A DNA stretch of 64,000 nucleotides. Source: JAWKZG01 sp041396125 (GTDB taxonomy: Bacteria > Pseudomonadota > Gammaproteobacteria > Competibacterales > Competibacteraceae). The first letter of the stretch is position 1, and each line of letters begins with the position of its first letter. The notes below the pieces were generated by a model. It was not told where the DNA came from. It did not search any database and was given only the letters and a program-made list of their open reading frames with translations. Both the position numbers and the translations under genes were made by a program. Positions 9,102-17,366 of this stretch are shown here, in pieces. The stretch is taken from positions 310,001 to 374,000 of the forward strand of contig JAWKZG010000002.1 of assembly GCA_041396125.1 (NCBI GenBank). Reading direction: 5' to 3'.

Positions 9102-9113
9102 GAAACCGGTTTC
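9102..9113. promoter_or_regulatory. 12-bp palindrome upstream of the cysE promoter
   Basis: GAAACCGGTTTC is a perfect palindrome 28 bp before the candidate -35 box of cysE. Its place suits an activator or repressor site. Function is not established. Confidence 0.35.
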
Positions 9114-9140
9114 AGCTTAGAAAAAATCCGGCTTGCAGAG

Positions 9141-9169
9141 TTGGGTACTAGGCTTCTATCAAGTATTAT
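9141..9169 (+). promoter_or_regulatory. Candidate sigma-70 promoter for cysE
   Basis: TTGGGT (9141-9146) and TATTAT (9164-9169) are separated by exactly 17 bp. Initiation near 9176 gives a leader of about 30 nt before cysE. Confidence 0.45.
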
Positions 9170-9205
9170 GCCCGCATCGTCCGAATTCATCGAAAGGTGA
9201 GCCTA

Positions 9206-10024
9206 ATGTTATTGAAGGCACCCAAGCTGTCCTCACATGATCCTGTCTGGTCGCGCATTCGAGCGGAAGCTGCCGACATCGTGAACGAGGAACCGATTCT
9301 CGCCAGCTATGTGCACGCCACTGTGCTCAAGCATACAACGCTGGAAAGTGCGCTGAGCTATCAGCTGGCCCATAAACTGGGCAGTGTCGAAGTGCGCGCC
9401 ATGCTGGTGCGGGAAGTGTTCGATGAAGCGTTCGTTAATGATCCTGCCATCGGGGCAGCGGTCCGCGCTGATATCGTGGCGGTCAACGAACGTGATGCGG
9501 CTTGCCAGACGTATCTGCAACCGTTGCTGTATTTTAAGGGGTTTCATGCGCTGCAAGCCTATCGGGTGGCGCATTGGCTGTGGCAACAGCAGCGTTATCA
9601 GATCGCGTTTTTTCTGCAAAACCGTATTTCCGAGGCGTTCGGCGCGGATATCCATCCGGCTGCGCGTATTGGCAAGGGCATCATGATCGATCATGCCACC
9701 AGCGTGGTGATCGGTGAGACGGCTGTTGTCGATGATGATGTGTCCATGTTGCATGAAGTAACTCTGGGCGGCACCGGAAAGGTCAGCGGCGATCGCCACC
9801 CAAAAGTGCGCCAGGGTGTACTGATTGGTGCCGGTGCGAAAATCCTGGGTAATGTAGTCATTGGCGAGGGCAGTCGAGTCGGTGCCGGCAGTGTGGTGCT
9901 GAAAGATGTACCACCGCATTGCACGGTGGTTGGCGTTCCTGCCCGGGTGGTTGGCTGCGCCGGTTGTGATCGTCCCGCCGAACGCATGGACCACCGGATC
10001 GAAGCCGGCAACGAAAGCGAATAA
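9206..10024 (+). CDS. cysE: Serine O-acetyltransferase
   Basis: The protein makes O-acetylserine from serine and acetyl-CoA, the first committed step of cysteine synthesis. The helical N-terminal domain (EPILASYVHATVLKHTTLESALSY) and the LLYFKGFHALQAYRVAHWLW stretch are diagnostic. The C-terminal left-handed beta-helix has hexapeptide repeats, catalytic His in IDHATSVVIGETA, and GGTGKVSGDRHPK. At about 270 residues it matches the longer enterobacterial form. A GTG at 9197 is in frame, but the AAAGGTGA ribosome site at 9193-9200 fits the ATG at 9206 better. It ends at a strong bidirectional terminator shared with ppk. Confidence 0.93.
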   Translation: MLLKAPKLSSHDPVWSRIRAEAADIVNEEPILASYVHATVLKHTTLESALSYQLAHKLGSVEVRAMLVREVFDEAFVNDPAIGAAVRADIVAVNERDAACQTYLQPLLYFKGFHALQAYRVAHWLWQQQRYQIAFFLQNRISEAFGADIHPAARIGKGIMIDHATSVVIGETAVVDDDVSMLHEVTLGGTGKVSGDRHPKVRQGVLIGAGAKILGNVVIGEGSRVGAGSVVLKDVPPHCTVVGVPARVVGCAGCDRPAERMDHRIEAGNESE

Positions 10025-10069
10025 GCGGGTTCTTTCGCCCGCCGCTTAAGCAACTCCGGGTCTTCTGGC

Positions 10070-10103
10070 AAAAGCCCGCAAGGATAAAATCTTGCGGGCT
10101 TTT
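10070..10103. terminator. Bidirectional Rho-independent terminator between cysE and ppk
   Basis: A perfect 13-bp inverted repeat, AAAAGCCCGCAAG and CTTGCGGGCTTTT, surrounds an 8-nt loop. The stem is GC-rich inside and has A/T tails on both ends, so it can stop transcription from both convergent genes. Confidence 0.9.
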
Positions 10104-10116
10104 GCGTTGTACAGTC

Positions 10117-12381
10117 TTAAAGCGACGGCTTGATGGTAATACCGCGCGGACGGCGCTTTTTCAGCCGCATGCTCTCGTGCTGGCGTTTTTCCGCATGCGC
10201 CATCAAACGCTGGTGGCAGCTGAGCTGCTCTTCCTCGGTACGCGGCTGGCGCTGCCGGTAACTGCCATCCTCCAGCATATCCCAGGCGCTGCGCTGATCG
10301 TTCAGTTGGGTGTCCAGCATATTGCGCAATTCGGCGCGCAGTTCTGGAGCTTCTATCGGGGTAACGACTTCCACCCGACTTTCCAGGTTTCGTTTCATGC
10401 AATCGGCCGAGCCAATGAAATATTCTTCCTCGCCGGCGTTGCGGAAATAAAAGACGCGGGTGTGTTCCAGCAAGCGGCCCACGATGCTGATCACCTGGAT
10501 AGTTTCTGACAAGCCTGGGATGCCGGGACGCAGGCGGCAGGTATCGCGCACGATCAGATCCACCTTGACCCCGGCCTGCGAGGCCCGGTACAAGGCTTCG
10601 ACGATATCGCTGTCTTCCAGTGCATTCATTTTGAATTGGATCAGACCGGGTTTGCCGGCCTGGTGGTGCTCGATTTCACGCGCTATTTTGGCCAGCAGCG
10701 CGGGTTTCAGCACTTTGGGTGCCGGCAGCAGCTTGTGGTAGTTACGCTTCGGGACGTAACCGGTGGTCAGGTAATTAAACAATTCGGTCAGGTCTTCGCC
10801 AATGACCGGATCACAGGTCAGTAAGCCCAGGTCGGTATATAAGCGTGCGGTTCCCGCGTGATAATTGCCGGTGCCAATATGGGCATAGCGGCGTAAACCG
10901 CTGTAATCGCGGCGTACCACAAATACCACTTTACAATGGGTTTTCAGGCCGACCACGCCATAAGTGACATGGATGCCGGCTTCTTCCAGCCGGTTGGCCC
11001 AGCGGATATTGGCTGATTCATCAAAACGGGCTTTGAGTTCGACCACCACAGCGACCTGTTTGCCGTTCTGCGCGGCGTCAATCAGGTATTGAATGATTTT
11101 GCTGTCTTCCGAGGTCCGGTACAGCGTCATTTTAATCGCCAGGACTTTCGGATCGCGGCTGGCCTCGCGCACGAACCGCTCCACTGAGGTGACGAAGGAC
11201 TCGTAGGGATGTTGCAACAGGATGGAGCCGTGTTCACGAATGACATGAAAAATATTGGACGTGCCCACCAGTTTGGGGTTGTCGACCGGGTGCTGTGGCG
11301 GATCGCGCAGTTCCGGCCGATCCAGTCCGACCAGCTGAAACAGATCACGAGTGCCCATCATGCCATCGGTTTCGAATACATCGGCAGCTTCATCTAGCCC
11401 CAGTTCTGCGGCCAGCATGCCTTTGTGCAAAAGGTTCATGCCGTTTTGCACCTGCAAGCGCACAATCGCCGCGAAGCGCCGCTCGCGCAGCTCCGATTCG
11501 ATCATCGAAAGCAGATCGTCGGCCTGTTCCTCGCTTTTCTCGGTAACCGCATTGCGGGTGACCCGGAATAATTCGCAGGATTCTACAACCATGCCGGGAA
11601 ACAGCAGGTCAAGATTTTCCGCCATGACTTCTTCCAGCGGTACGAAAATACGGTTTTCTATCGACAGAAAGCGCGGTACACCGCTGCCAACCGGTACTTT
11701 TATCCGGGCCAGCGCAGTTTGATCATCGTCTTGATAGCGCACGGTGACCAGCAGGTTCAGCGACAGATTGGAAATAAACGGGAACGGATGGGCCGGGTCC
11801 ATCGCTTGCGGGGTAACCAGCGGGAAGATATTACGCAGGTAATACTCGCGTAATTCGAGCTGCTGTTGAGGCTCCAGCTCCTGGTAGCGTTTGATGTGGA
11901 TATCCTGCTCGGCCAGCAAAGCCTGCAATTGGCGAAACAGCGTGCGCTGATGCGCCTCGATTTCGCGTACCTGCTCATAGCATTCGATGATCTGCTGTGG
12001 CGGGGTACGGCCATCGACGGTGGGCTGTCGCATACCAGCACCGCTTTGTTGCTTCAGACCACCAATCCGCTTCATGAAAAACTCATCCAGATTCGAGCCG
12101 ACGATAGCCAAAAACTTGGTTCGTTCCAGCAGCGGGTTACGTTCATCCTCGGCTTCGTGCAGAACGCGACGATTGAACGTAAGCCAGGTCAGTTCCCGAT
12201 TTAAATACCATTCAGGTGACTTGAAATCGAACACTTGCGGTGCAGCCTGAGCAGTATCTGCAGCTGTTGCTGGTTTTGTTGCGGGTGGCTTGGCCGGTTG
12301 CTCAACGCGCTGAGTCTGGCGGGTCCGGTTGGGACGCTTGGTCGTGGTTTGTGGGTCAGTTGAGGAGGTGGAATCAGTCAT
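10117..12381 (-). CDS. ppk1: Polyphosphate kinase 1
   Basis: The enzyme polymerises ATP gamma-phosphate into polyphosphate. The PPK1 core starts with SPEWYLNRELTWLTFNRRVL and includes NLDEFFMKRIGG. The autophosphorylated His lies in the motif RYAHIGTGNYHAGTARLYTD near residue 500. The C-terminal phospholipase-D-like part has YFIGSADCMKRNLESRVE near residue 655. At 754 residues it is longer than the usual 690-720 because of a Thr/Pro/Ala-rich leader of about 45 residues with no family similarity that I recognise. No clear ribosome site precedes the ATG. It appears to be a single-gene unit ending at the shared terminator. Confidence 0.94.
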   Translation of the reverse strand: MTDSTSSTDPQTTTKRPNRTRQTQRVEQPAKPPATKPATAADTAQAAPQVFDFKSPEWYLNRELTWLTFNRRVLHEAEDERNPLLERTKFLAIVGSNLDEFFMKRIGGLKQQSGAGMRQPTVDGRTPPQQIIECYEQVREIEAHQRTLFRQLQALLAEQDIHIKRYQELEPQQQLELREYYLRNIFPLVTPQAMDPAHPFPFISNLSLNLLVTVRYQDDDQTALARIKVPVGSGVPRFLSIENRIFVPLEEVMAENLDLLFPGMVVESCELFRVTRNAVTEKSEEQADDLLSMIESELRERRFAAIVRLQVQNGMNLLHKGMLAAELGLDEAADVFETDGMMGTRDLFQLVGLDRPELRDPPQHPVDNPKLVGTSNIFHVIREHGSILLQHPYESFVTSVERFVREASRDPKVLAIKMTLYRTSEDSKIIQYLIDAAQNGKQVAVVVELKARFDESANIRWANRLEEAGIHVTYGVVGLKTHCKVVFVVRRDYSGLRRYAHIGTGNYHAGTARLYTDLGLLTCDPVIGEDLTELFNYLTTGYVPKRNYHKLLPAPKVLKPALLAKIAREIEHHQAGKPGLIQFKMNALEDSDIVEALYRASQAGVKVDLIVRDTCRLRPGIPGLSETIQVISIVGRLLEHTRVFYFRNAGEEEYFIGSADCMKRNLESRVEVVTPIEAPELRAELRNMLDTQLNDQRSAWDMLEDGSYRQRQPRTEEEQLSCHQRLMAHAEKRQHESMRLKKRRPRGITIKPSL

Positions 12382-12447
12382 AGTGTAATCCGATTTGTTT
12401 AGAGAGCCGTAAACTGCATGCTTGATCGCAAGGCTGGAGAGTCATGG

Positions 12448-12476
12448 TTGACAACTGAGGTCAGCTTATCTAAATA
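12448..12476 (+). promoter_or_regulatory. Weak candidate promoter upstream of the transglycosylase gene
   Basis: A perfect TTGACA (12448-12453) is followed 17 bp later by a poor -10 TAAATA (12471-12476). It faces the gene at 12595. The rest of the 213-bp gap to ppk shows no other clear signal. Confidence 0.25.
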
Positions 12477-12594
12477 TTCTCTGTTTTCAACCGAAGTATA
12501 ACGCAGCACTATGCTCATCGTGTTACGATCCTGTTATAGCGATAGTAGCATTAGACCGTAGACATCATTTGCGATTACCAATAGGACTGTAGCA

Positions 12595-13385
12595 ATGGAT
12601 AATCCGGTAAGGCAGCGTCCGCGCACACAGCCTGTATTTCGTCACCGATCAAAACAGTTTGTTATATGGGCTGCCCTGTTGTGCAGCCCTGTCGTGATGG
12701 CGGGAAACACTTATATCTACAAAGATAAAAGCGGTCGAACGCATATCACCAATGTTCCGACCACCGAAGCGGGTTTCAAGTTAATTAAAACCATCGCGAC
12801 ACCGGTCTATAAAAAAGCGCCTGAGCAAAAGCTGGCGACAGCTGAGCCGGCAACCGCAGGCACGATCCAGTACGGCGGTAGCGGCTGGAAACTGATTGCT
12901 CCTGTATGATGGCCGCATGACAGCAGCCATGCTGGGCAATATTGGTACCGGTAAAAGCACACGACCGTTTTCAGTCAATGCCAAAAATCAGCAGCGCTAT
13001 GCGGGCGTTGTGCGGCAGGCGGCACAAAAATATAATCTGGATCCGTACTTGGTACATGCTGTCATCAGTGCTGAGTCAGCCTCATAACCCAACCGCGAAA
13101 TCGCATGCGGGTGCGACAGGGTTGATGCAATTGATGCCGGCAACTGCTGAGCGTTTCGGTAAAGAACGCGCTTGATCCGGTTGCCAATATCTGACGGCGG
13201 CGCGCGCTATCTGCGCTGGCTGCTGAATTATTTCAACGGTAATGAACCTGGCACTGGCGGGGTACAATGCTGGTGAAGGTGCGGTCGTCAAATACAACTA
13301 TCAGATTCCGCCCTACAAGGAAACGCAGACCTATGTGTCGCGGGTACTGCAGTTTTATCGACATTATCGCAGTAAGGGCGGCTGA
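12595..13385 (+). pseudogene. DUF4124-SLT lytic transglycosylase, broken by several frameshifts
   Basis: The first frame gives a signal-peptide-like start (FVIWAALLCSPVVMA), then YIYKDKSGRTHITNVPTT, the DUF4124 motif. Further frames contain a complete SLT transglycosylase domain in pieces: YNLDPYLVHAVISAESA, then NPTAKSHAGATGLMQLMPAT, then NALDPVANI, GARYLRWLLNYFNGN, LALAGYNAGEGAVVKYNYQI and a C-terminus ending at TGA 13383-13385. The catalytic Glu is in AESA. At least five single- or two-base indels (near 12904, 13082, 13163, 13191 and 13244) are needed to join them. Codons and motifs between the breaks are otherwise normal, so sequencing error is as likely as real decay. If intact it would be a periplasmic peptidoglycan-cleaving enzyme of about 262 residues. 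Confidence 0.72.
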
Positions 13386-13404
13386 TTTTTCAGGGTTTAA
13401 CATC

Positions 13405-15324
13405 ATGCATATGCTTAACAGGCGCCCGTTGCGGGCGCTTTTGCTTTTTGCGGGTCTGGTTTTACTGGTACCGTTGCAGGCCGCGGATCTGGCTCGGCAG
13501 CGGTCGCTGTATCAAGCTGCGGAACAAGCCTTGGCGGCGGGTGATCGCAGTGTCCTGGTGGCGCAGGACAAAGCTCTGCAAACGTACCCCTTGTATCCGT
13601 ATCTGCTATACACCGATCTGACGCAACGTCTGGCAGACTCTCCGGCCGCCGACGTGCGCGCGTTTTTGAGCGAGTTCGCGGCCACTCCGCTGGCACCCCG
13701 ATTGCGTGAGCGCTGGCTTAAACAGCTGGCTGCACAACAGCAATGGCAAGATTTCCTGCGAGACTTTGGTGCAACCCAGGACGTCGAACTTGATTGCCTG
13801 CGGCGCCAGGCGCTGTTGCAGACCGGTCAGCAACAGCAAGCCCTGAACGGGATTGAGTCGATCTGGCTATCAGGTTATTACCGCCCGGATGCCTGTGACC
13901 CGGTGTTTGCTGTCTGGCGTCAGCAGGGGGGCTACACCCAGGCACGTATCTGGCATCGCTTTGAACTCAGCATGCAAGCCGGCCAGGCTGGTCTGGCGCG
14001 TTATCTGCGCGGATTGCTGCGCGGGCGACAGCAGCAGCTGGCCGATCTTTGGCTGGCGGTGCATGCCCGGCCCGAGCTGGTGCTTGACCGGGCGCGATTT
14101 GCCCGTCTGGATGAAATCACCGCCCGTATCGTGCTGCATGGACTGACCCGCTGGAGCAGCCGTGATTCGGTTGAAGCAGCGGCGGCGTTTGATCGTTTGC
14201 AGCAGCAGTTGCAATTTCCGCCCAGTGTGGAACTGGACGCCCTGCAGCAGCGACTGGCTTTGTTTGTCGCCAGCCGGGGCGATCCCAGTGCTGTGCGCCG
14301 GCTGGCAGAGCTGCCCCCCCGACTGGTCAATGAAGCGGTCGATGAATGGCGGGTACGCACCGCTTTGCAGCGCGGTGACTGGGCTGGCGTATTACACTGG
14401 ACCGAAGCCATGCAGCCAGCTACCCGCGAGCAGCTGGCCTGGCGTTACTGGCGCGCCAGGGCACTGGAACAGCGCGGCCAGACTGCTGCTGCCAATACAC
14501 TTTATCGGGCGCTGGCCCAACAGCGGGATTACTACGGTTTTCTGGCAGCGGATCGCGCGGGGCTTGATTACACGATTCGCAACGTTCCCACTGCAGCGGA
14601 CAAAACACGTATCGCGCAATTGCAGGACAGCGCAACCGCCCGGCGCGCCCGCGAATTATTGTACTGGCAACGTAATCCGGATGCCCGGCTGGAATGGCGT
14701 TTGCTGCTTGCCGATGCCGATCGCGAGACGCTGCGCGCTGCGGCGCAGTTAGCGCATAACTGGGGTTGGCACGATCGGGCGATTGCGACACTGGCACTGG
14801 CCAATGACTGGGACGATCTGGCCCTGCGTTTTCCATTACCGCACCGTGCCCTGGTGGAGCGCTATGCACGCGAACATAGTCTGAACCCGGCCTGGGTGTA
14901 CGCAATCATGCGCAAAGAAAGCATCTTCCAGCAGGATATACGCTCTGGAGCAGGCGCCATTGGCCTGATGCAGATCATGCCGGCGACCGGGCAGAAAATT
15001 GCCAGCGAGCTGAAAGTCACCTGGCGCGGACCCTACACGCTGCTGGCGGGTGACACGAATATTCGATTCGGGACTTATTATTTACGCGCCGGTATGGAGC
15101 GGTTTGAAAATAATCCCATTCTGGCGAGTGCCGCGTATAATGCCGGACCGCATCGGGTACAAAACTGGTTGCCGACGGACAGCACACCGGCTGATATCTG
15201 GGTAGAACTGATCCCGTTTTCCGAAACGCGCGACTATGTCAAACGGGTGTTGGAATATACGGTTGTCTATGCGCACCGGCTGGGCCAGACACTCAGTCTG
15301 CGCAGTCTGATGCCGCCGCCCTAG
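13405..15324 (+). CDS. slt: Soluble lytic murein transglycosylase (Slt70 type)
   Basis: The protein of about 639 residues starts at the ATG 13405 with a clear signal peptide (NRRPLRALLLFAGLVLLVPL, then QAAD). A long alpha-helical superhelix follows (about residues 30-470). The C-terminal SLT domain has RKESIFQQDIRSGAGAIGLM near residue 500, with the catalytic Glu in KES, and ASAAYNAGPHRVQNWL further on. It cleaves the MurNAc-GlcNAc bond of peptidoglycan in the periplasm, forming 1,6-anhydro ends for turnover and recycling. Its reading frame is open upstream to 13267, but that part overlaps the transglycosylase gene and is not real. A terminator-like hairpin lies inside the signal-peptide codons. 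Confidence 0.88.
   Translation: MHMLNRRPLRALLLFAGLVLLVPLQAADLARQRSLYQAAEQALAAGDRSVLVAQDKALQTYPLYPYLLYTDLTQRLADSPAADVRAFLSEFAATPLAPRLRERWLKQLAAQQQWQDFLRDFGATQDVELDCLRRQALLQTGQQQQALNGIESIWLSGYYRPDACDPVFAVWRQQGGYTQARIWHRFELSMQAGQAGLARYLRGLLRGRQQQLADLWLAVHARPELVLDRARFARLDEITARIVLHGLTRWSSRDSVEAAAAFDRLQQQLQFPPSVELDALQQRLALFVASRGDPSAVRRLAELPPRLVNEAVDEWRVRTALQRGDWAGVLHWTEAMQPATREQLAWRYWRARALEQRGQTAAANTLYRALAQQRDYYGFLAADRAGLDYTIRNVPTAADKTRIAQLQDSATARRARELLYWQRNPDARLEWRLLLADADRETLRAAAQLAHNWGWHDRAIATLALANDWDDLALRFPLPHRALVERYAREHSLNPAWVYAIMRKESIFQQDIRSGAGAIGLMQIMPATGQKIASELKVTWRGPYTLLAGDTNIRFGTYYLRAGMERFENNPILASAAYNAGPHRVQNWLPTDSTPADIWVELIPFSETRDYVKRVLEYTVVYAHRLGQTLSLRSLMPPP
13422..13447 (+). terminator. 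Terminator-like hairpin inside the slt signal-peptide codons
   Basis: GCGCCCG-TTG-CGGGCGC (13422-13438) is a perfect 7-bp stem followed by TTTTGCTTTTT. It looks like a Rho-independent terminator for the upstream transglycosylase gene, yet it lies 17 nt into slt. It could reduce read-through or attenuate slt expression. Confidence 0.5.
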
Positions 15325-15486
15325 CAGCTGTTTCAAAAACCGTTTCGTTTTTTCAATAGTAGAGTTGGTACTGAGCGCTGATTTGATTTCAGAAAGTCAG
15401 CATGACCTGTTTTTGCAACAAACGCTTAGCTGTATTCGCCCTGAATTCCCAGCCTGAATTATTCCTGAATTATTGAGGAGAGCCTA

Positions 15487-16692
15487 ATGAGCGAAGCTTT
15501 TATCTGTGACGCGATCCGCACGCCGATCGGTCGTTATGGTGGCGCATTGTCCACAGTGCGTGCCGACGATCTGGCCGCATTGCCGATCAAGGCGCTGCAG
15601 TCGCGCAACAGTGAGGTGGATTGGGTGGCCGTGGACGATGTGATTTATGGTTGCGCCAATCAGGCCGGTGAGGACAATCGCAATGTCGCGCGCATGGCCC
15701 TGTTATTAGCCGGTCTGCCGGAGACCGTGCCGGGTGCCACTGTGAATCGCTTGTGCGGATCGGGTCTGGACGCCATAAATATCGCCGCGCGCGCTATCAA
15801 AACAGGGGAACAGGATGTGCTGATCGCCGGCGGGGTCGAGTCCATGAGCCGGGCACCATTTGTGCTGGCCAAGGCCAGGGCGGCGTTTGATCGTAACGCC
15901 GAGATGTACGATACGACCATCGGCTGGCGTTTTGTTAATCCGCTGATGCGGGCGCAATACGGCACCGATGCGATGCCGGAAACGGCTGAAAATGTTGCGA
16001 CAGAGTTCAACATCGCCCGTGAGGATCAGGATGCTTTTGCCTGGCGCTCGCAGCAGCGGGCTGGTGCAGCAATGGCGAGCGGATGGCTGCAACAGGAAAT
16101 CATTCCGGTCAGCATTCCGCAGCGCAAAGGTGAAGCACTGCGTATCGAGCAGGACGAACATCCACGTCCGGAAACCACACTGGCGGCGCTGGCTGCCCTG
16201 AAAACACCGTTTCGTACCGATGGCACCGTCACAGCAGGGAATGCGTCCGGCGTCAATGACGGTGCCTGTGCGCTCTTGCTGGCCTCCGAAAGCGGAGCGA
16301 AAAAGCACGGCCTGACACCACGTGCCCGGGTAGTCGCCACTGCTGTGGCGGGGGTAGCACCGCGCATTATGGGGATGGGGCCGGTACCGGCAACACAGAA
16401 AGTATTGGCGCAAACAGGACTGCAACTGGCTGCCATGGATGTGATCGAGCTGAACGAAGCTTTTGCCGCCCAGGCGCTGGCGGTACTGCGTCAGCTGGGA
16501 CTGCCCGACGATGCGGCCCAGGTCAATCCCAATGGCGGTGCGATCGCGCTGGGTCATCCGCTCGGCATGAGCGGAGCCCGCCTGGTAACCACCGCTTTGT
16601 ATCAATTGCAGCGCAGCGGCGGTCGCTATGCCTTATGCACGATGTGCATCGGGGTAGGACAGGGTATCGCCATGATCATTGAGCGGGTCTGA
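15487..16692 (+). CDS. pcaF: Thiolase, probably 3-oxoadipyl-CoA thiolase or acetyl-CoA acetyltransferase
   Basis: The protein has 401 residues and all the thiolase catalytic residues: Cys near 90 in NRLCGSGLDA, His near 356 in GGAIALGHPLGMSGAR, and Cys near 386 in CTMCIGVGQG. The opening ICDAIRTPIGRYGGALSTVR and the stretch YGCANQAGEDNRNVARMA are typical of PcaF/PaaJ, which split 3-oxoadipyl-CoA into succinyl-CoA and acetyl-CoA. No other beta-ketoadipate gene is nearby, so a general acyl-CoA role is also possible. The start has GAGGAG at 15475-15480. The thiolase assignment is sure; the substrate is less so. Confidence 0.85.
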   Translation: MSEAFICDAIRTPIGRYGGALSTVRADDLAALPIKALQSRNSEVDWVAVDDVIYGCANQAGEDNRNVARMALLLAGLPETVPGATVNRLCGSGLDAINIAARAIKTGEQDVLIAGGVESMSRAPFVLAKARAAFDRNAEMYDTTIGWRFVNPLMRAQYGTDAMPETAENVATEFNIAREDQDAFAWRSQQRAGAAMASGWLQQEIIPVSIPQRKGEALRIEQDEHPRPETTLAALAALKTPFRTDGTVTAGNASGVNDGACALLLASESGAKKHGLTPRARVVATAVAGVAPRIMGMGPVPATQKVLAQTGLQLAAMDVIELNEAFAAQALAVLRQLGLPDDAAQVNPNGGAIALGHPLGMSGARLVTTALYQLQRSGGRYALCTMCIGVGQGIAMIIERV

Positions 16693-16793
16693 AGTATCCG
16701 GCGGTGTAAAAACCGGCTGTTGCATATCCCATGTTGGCATGCGTGTGTACCCAGCGCCCATCTCTCCTGCAAACACCACAATCGAAACATAAT

Positions 16794-17366
16794 ATGAATG
16801 AACCGAGCCATATTCTGACCGTCGTCACCCCGGACAAGCGCGGTATCATCGCTGCCTTGACTGAAATTCTGGACCGTAACCAGGTGACTGTCCTGGAACT
16901 CAGCCAGACCGTCGTGCGCGATTATTTCACCATTATTATCGTTATTCGCGTACCGGCTGAATCTGACCACGAACAACTGACGGCAATGCTGGAAGCCACT
17001 CTGGCCGACGGTGCCAGTCTGTCCTTGCTGGATTACAAGCCCAGCCCCCGTTCACAACAGGCCACCGGGGCTTATATGCTAACGGCCAACGGTGCTGCCA
17101 GTACGGGCGTGTTGCATACGATCAGCGCTCTGATCGCTGAACGAGGCGGTAATTTTACCGATCTGAGCAGTCGTATCATGGCGCAGGAGATGAATCTGGT
17201 CGCCGAAATCGATCTGCCGAAAAATGTCGCACTGGATCAACTGCAGATTGATTTGGAACATGCCGGCAGTGCGGTGGGTCTGACCGTTCGTTTGCAGCAT
17301 CAGCGCCTGTTCCAGGCCACCAACGAGATCGCTTTCCGACGTTTGCCAAAGAGAGAAAAAACATGA
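16794..17366 (+). CDS. Two-ACT-domain protein (GcvR-like)
   Basis: This 190-residue protein starts at the ATG 16794. The first ACT domain is near residues 5-85 (ILTVVTPDKRGIIAALTEIL) and the second near 95-175 (MLTANGAASTGVLHTISALI). ACT domains bind small ligands, usually amino acids. Its stop overlaps the start of the DUF711 gene by ATGA, which implies translational coupling. ACT proteins and DUF711 proteins are paired in many bacteria, though the joint function is not known to me. GcvR, a regulator of glycine cleavage, is the nearest named relative. I would not transfer that role. Confidence 0.7.
   Translation: MNEPSHILTVVTPDKRGIIAALTEILDRNQVTVLELSQTVVRDYFTIIIVIRVPAESDHEQLTAMLEATLADGASLSLLDYKPSPRSQQATGAYMLTANGAASTGVLHTISALIAERGGNFTDLSSRIMAQEMNLVAEIDLPKNVALDQLQIDLEHAGSAVGLTVRLQHQRLFQATNEIAFRRLPKREKT

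Larger units (their letters stand above)
8873..9205. other. Divergent intergenic region between cobS and cysE
   Basis: This 333-bp region contains no convincing gene. It holds a short hairpin GCATTC-CT-GAATGC at 8921-8934, a pair of spaced direct repeats (8984-9015), a 12-bp palindrome (9102-9113) and a candidate cysE promoter (9141-9169). No B12-box was found on either strand. Confidence 0.7.

Noticed and set aside
8873..9205. Cobalamin riboswitch upstream of cobST
   Set aside because: I looked for a B12-box on both strands and saw none; only short repeats are present.
12896..13087. Separate small ATPase-like gene suggested by the string NIGTGKST
   Set aside because: It is part of the frameshifted transglycosylase and lacks any other P-loop ATPase feature.
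15325..15486. Terminator after slt (AAAAAC / GTTTTT around 15335)
   Set aside because: The stem would be six weak A-T-rich pairs and does not stand out from the background.
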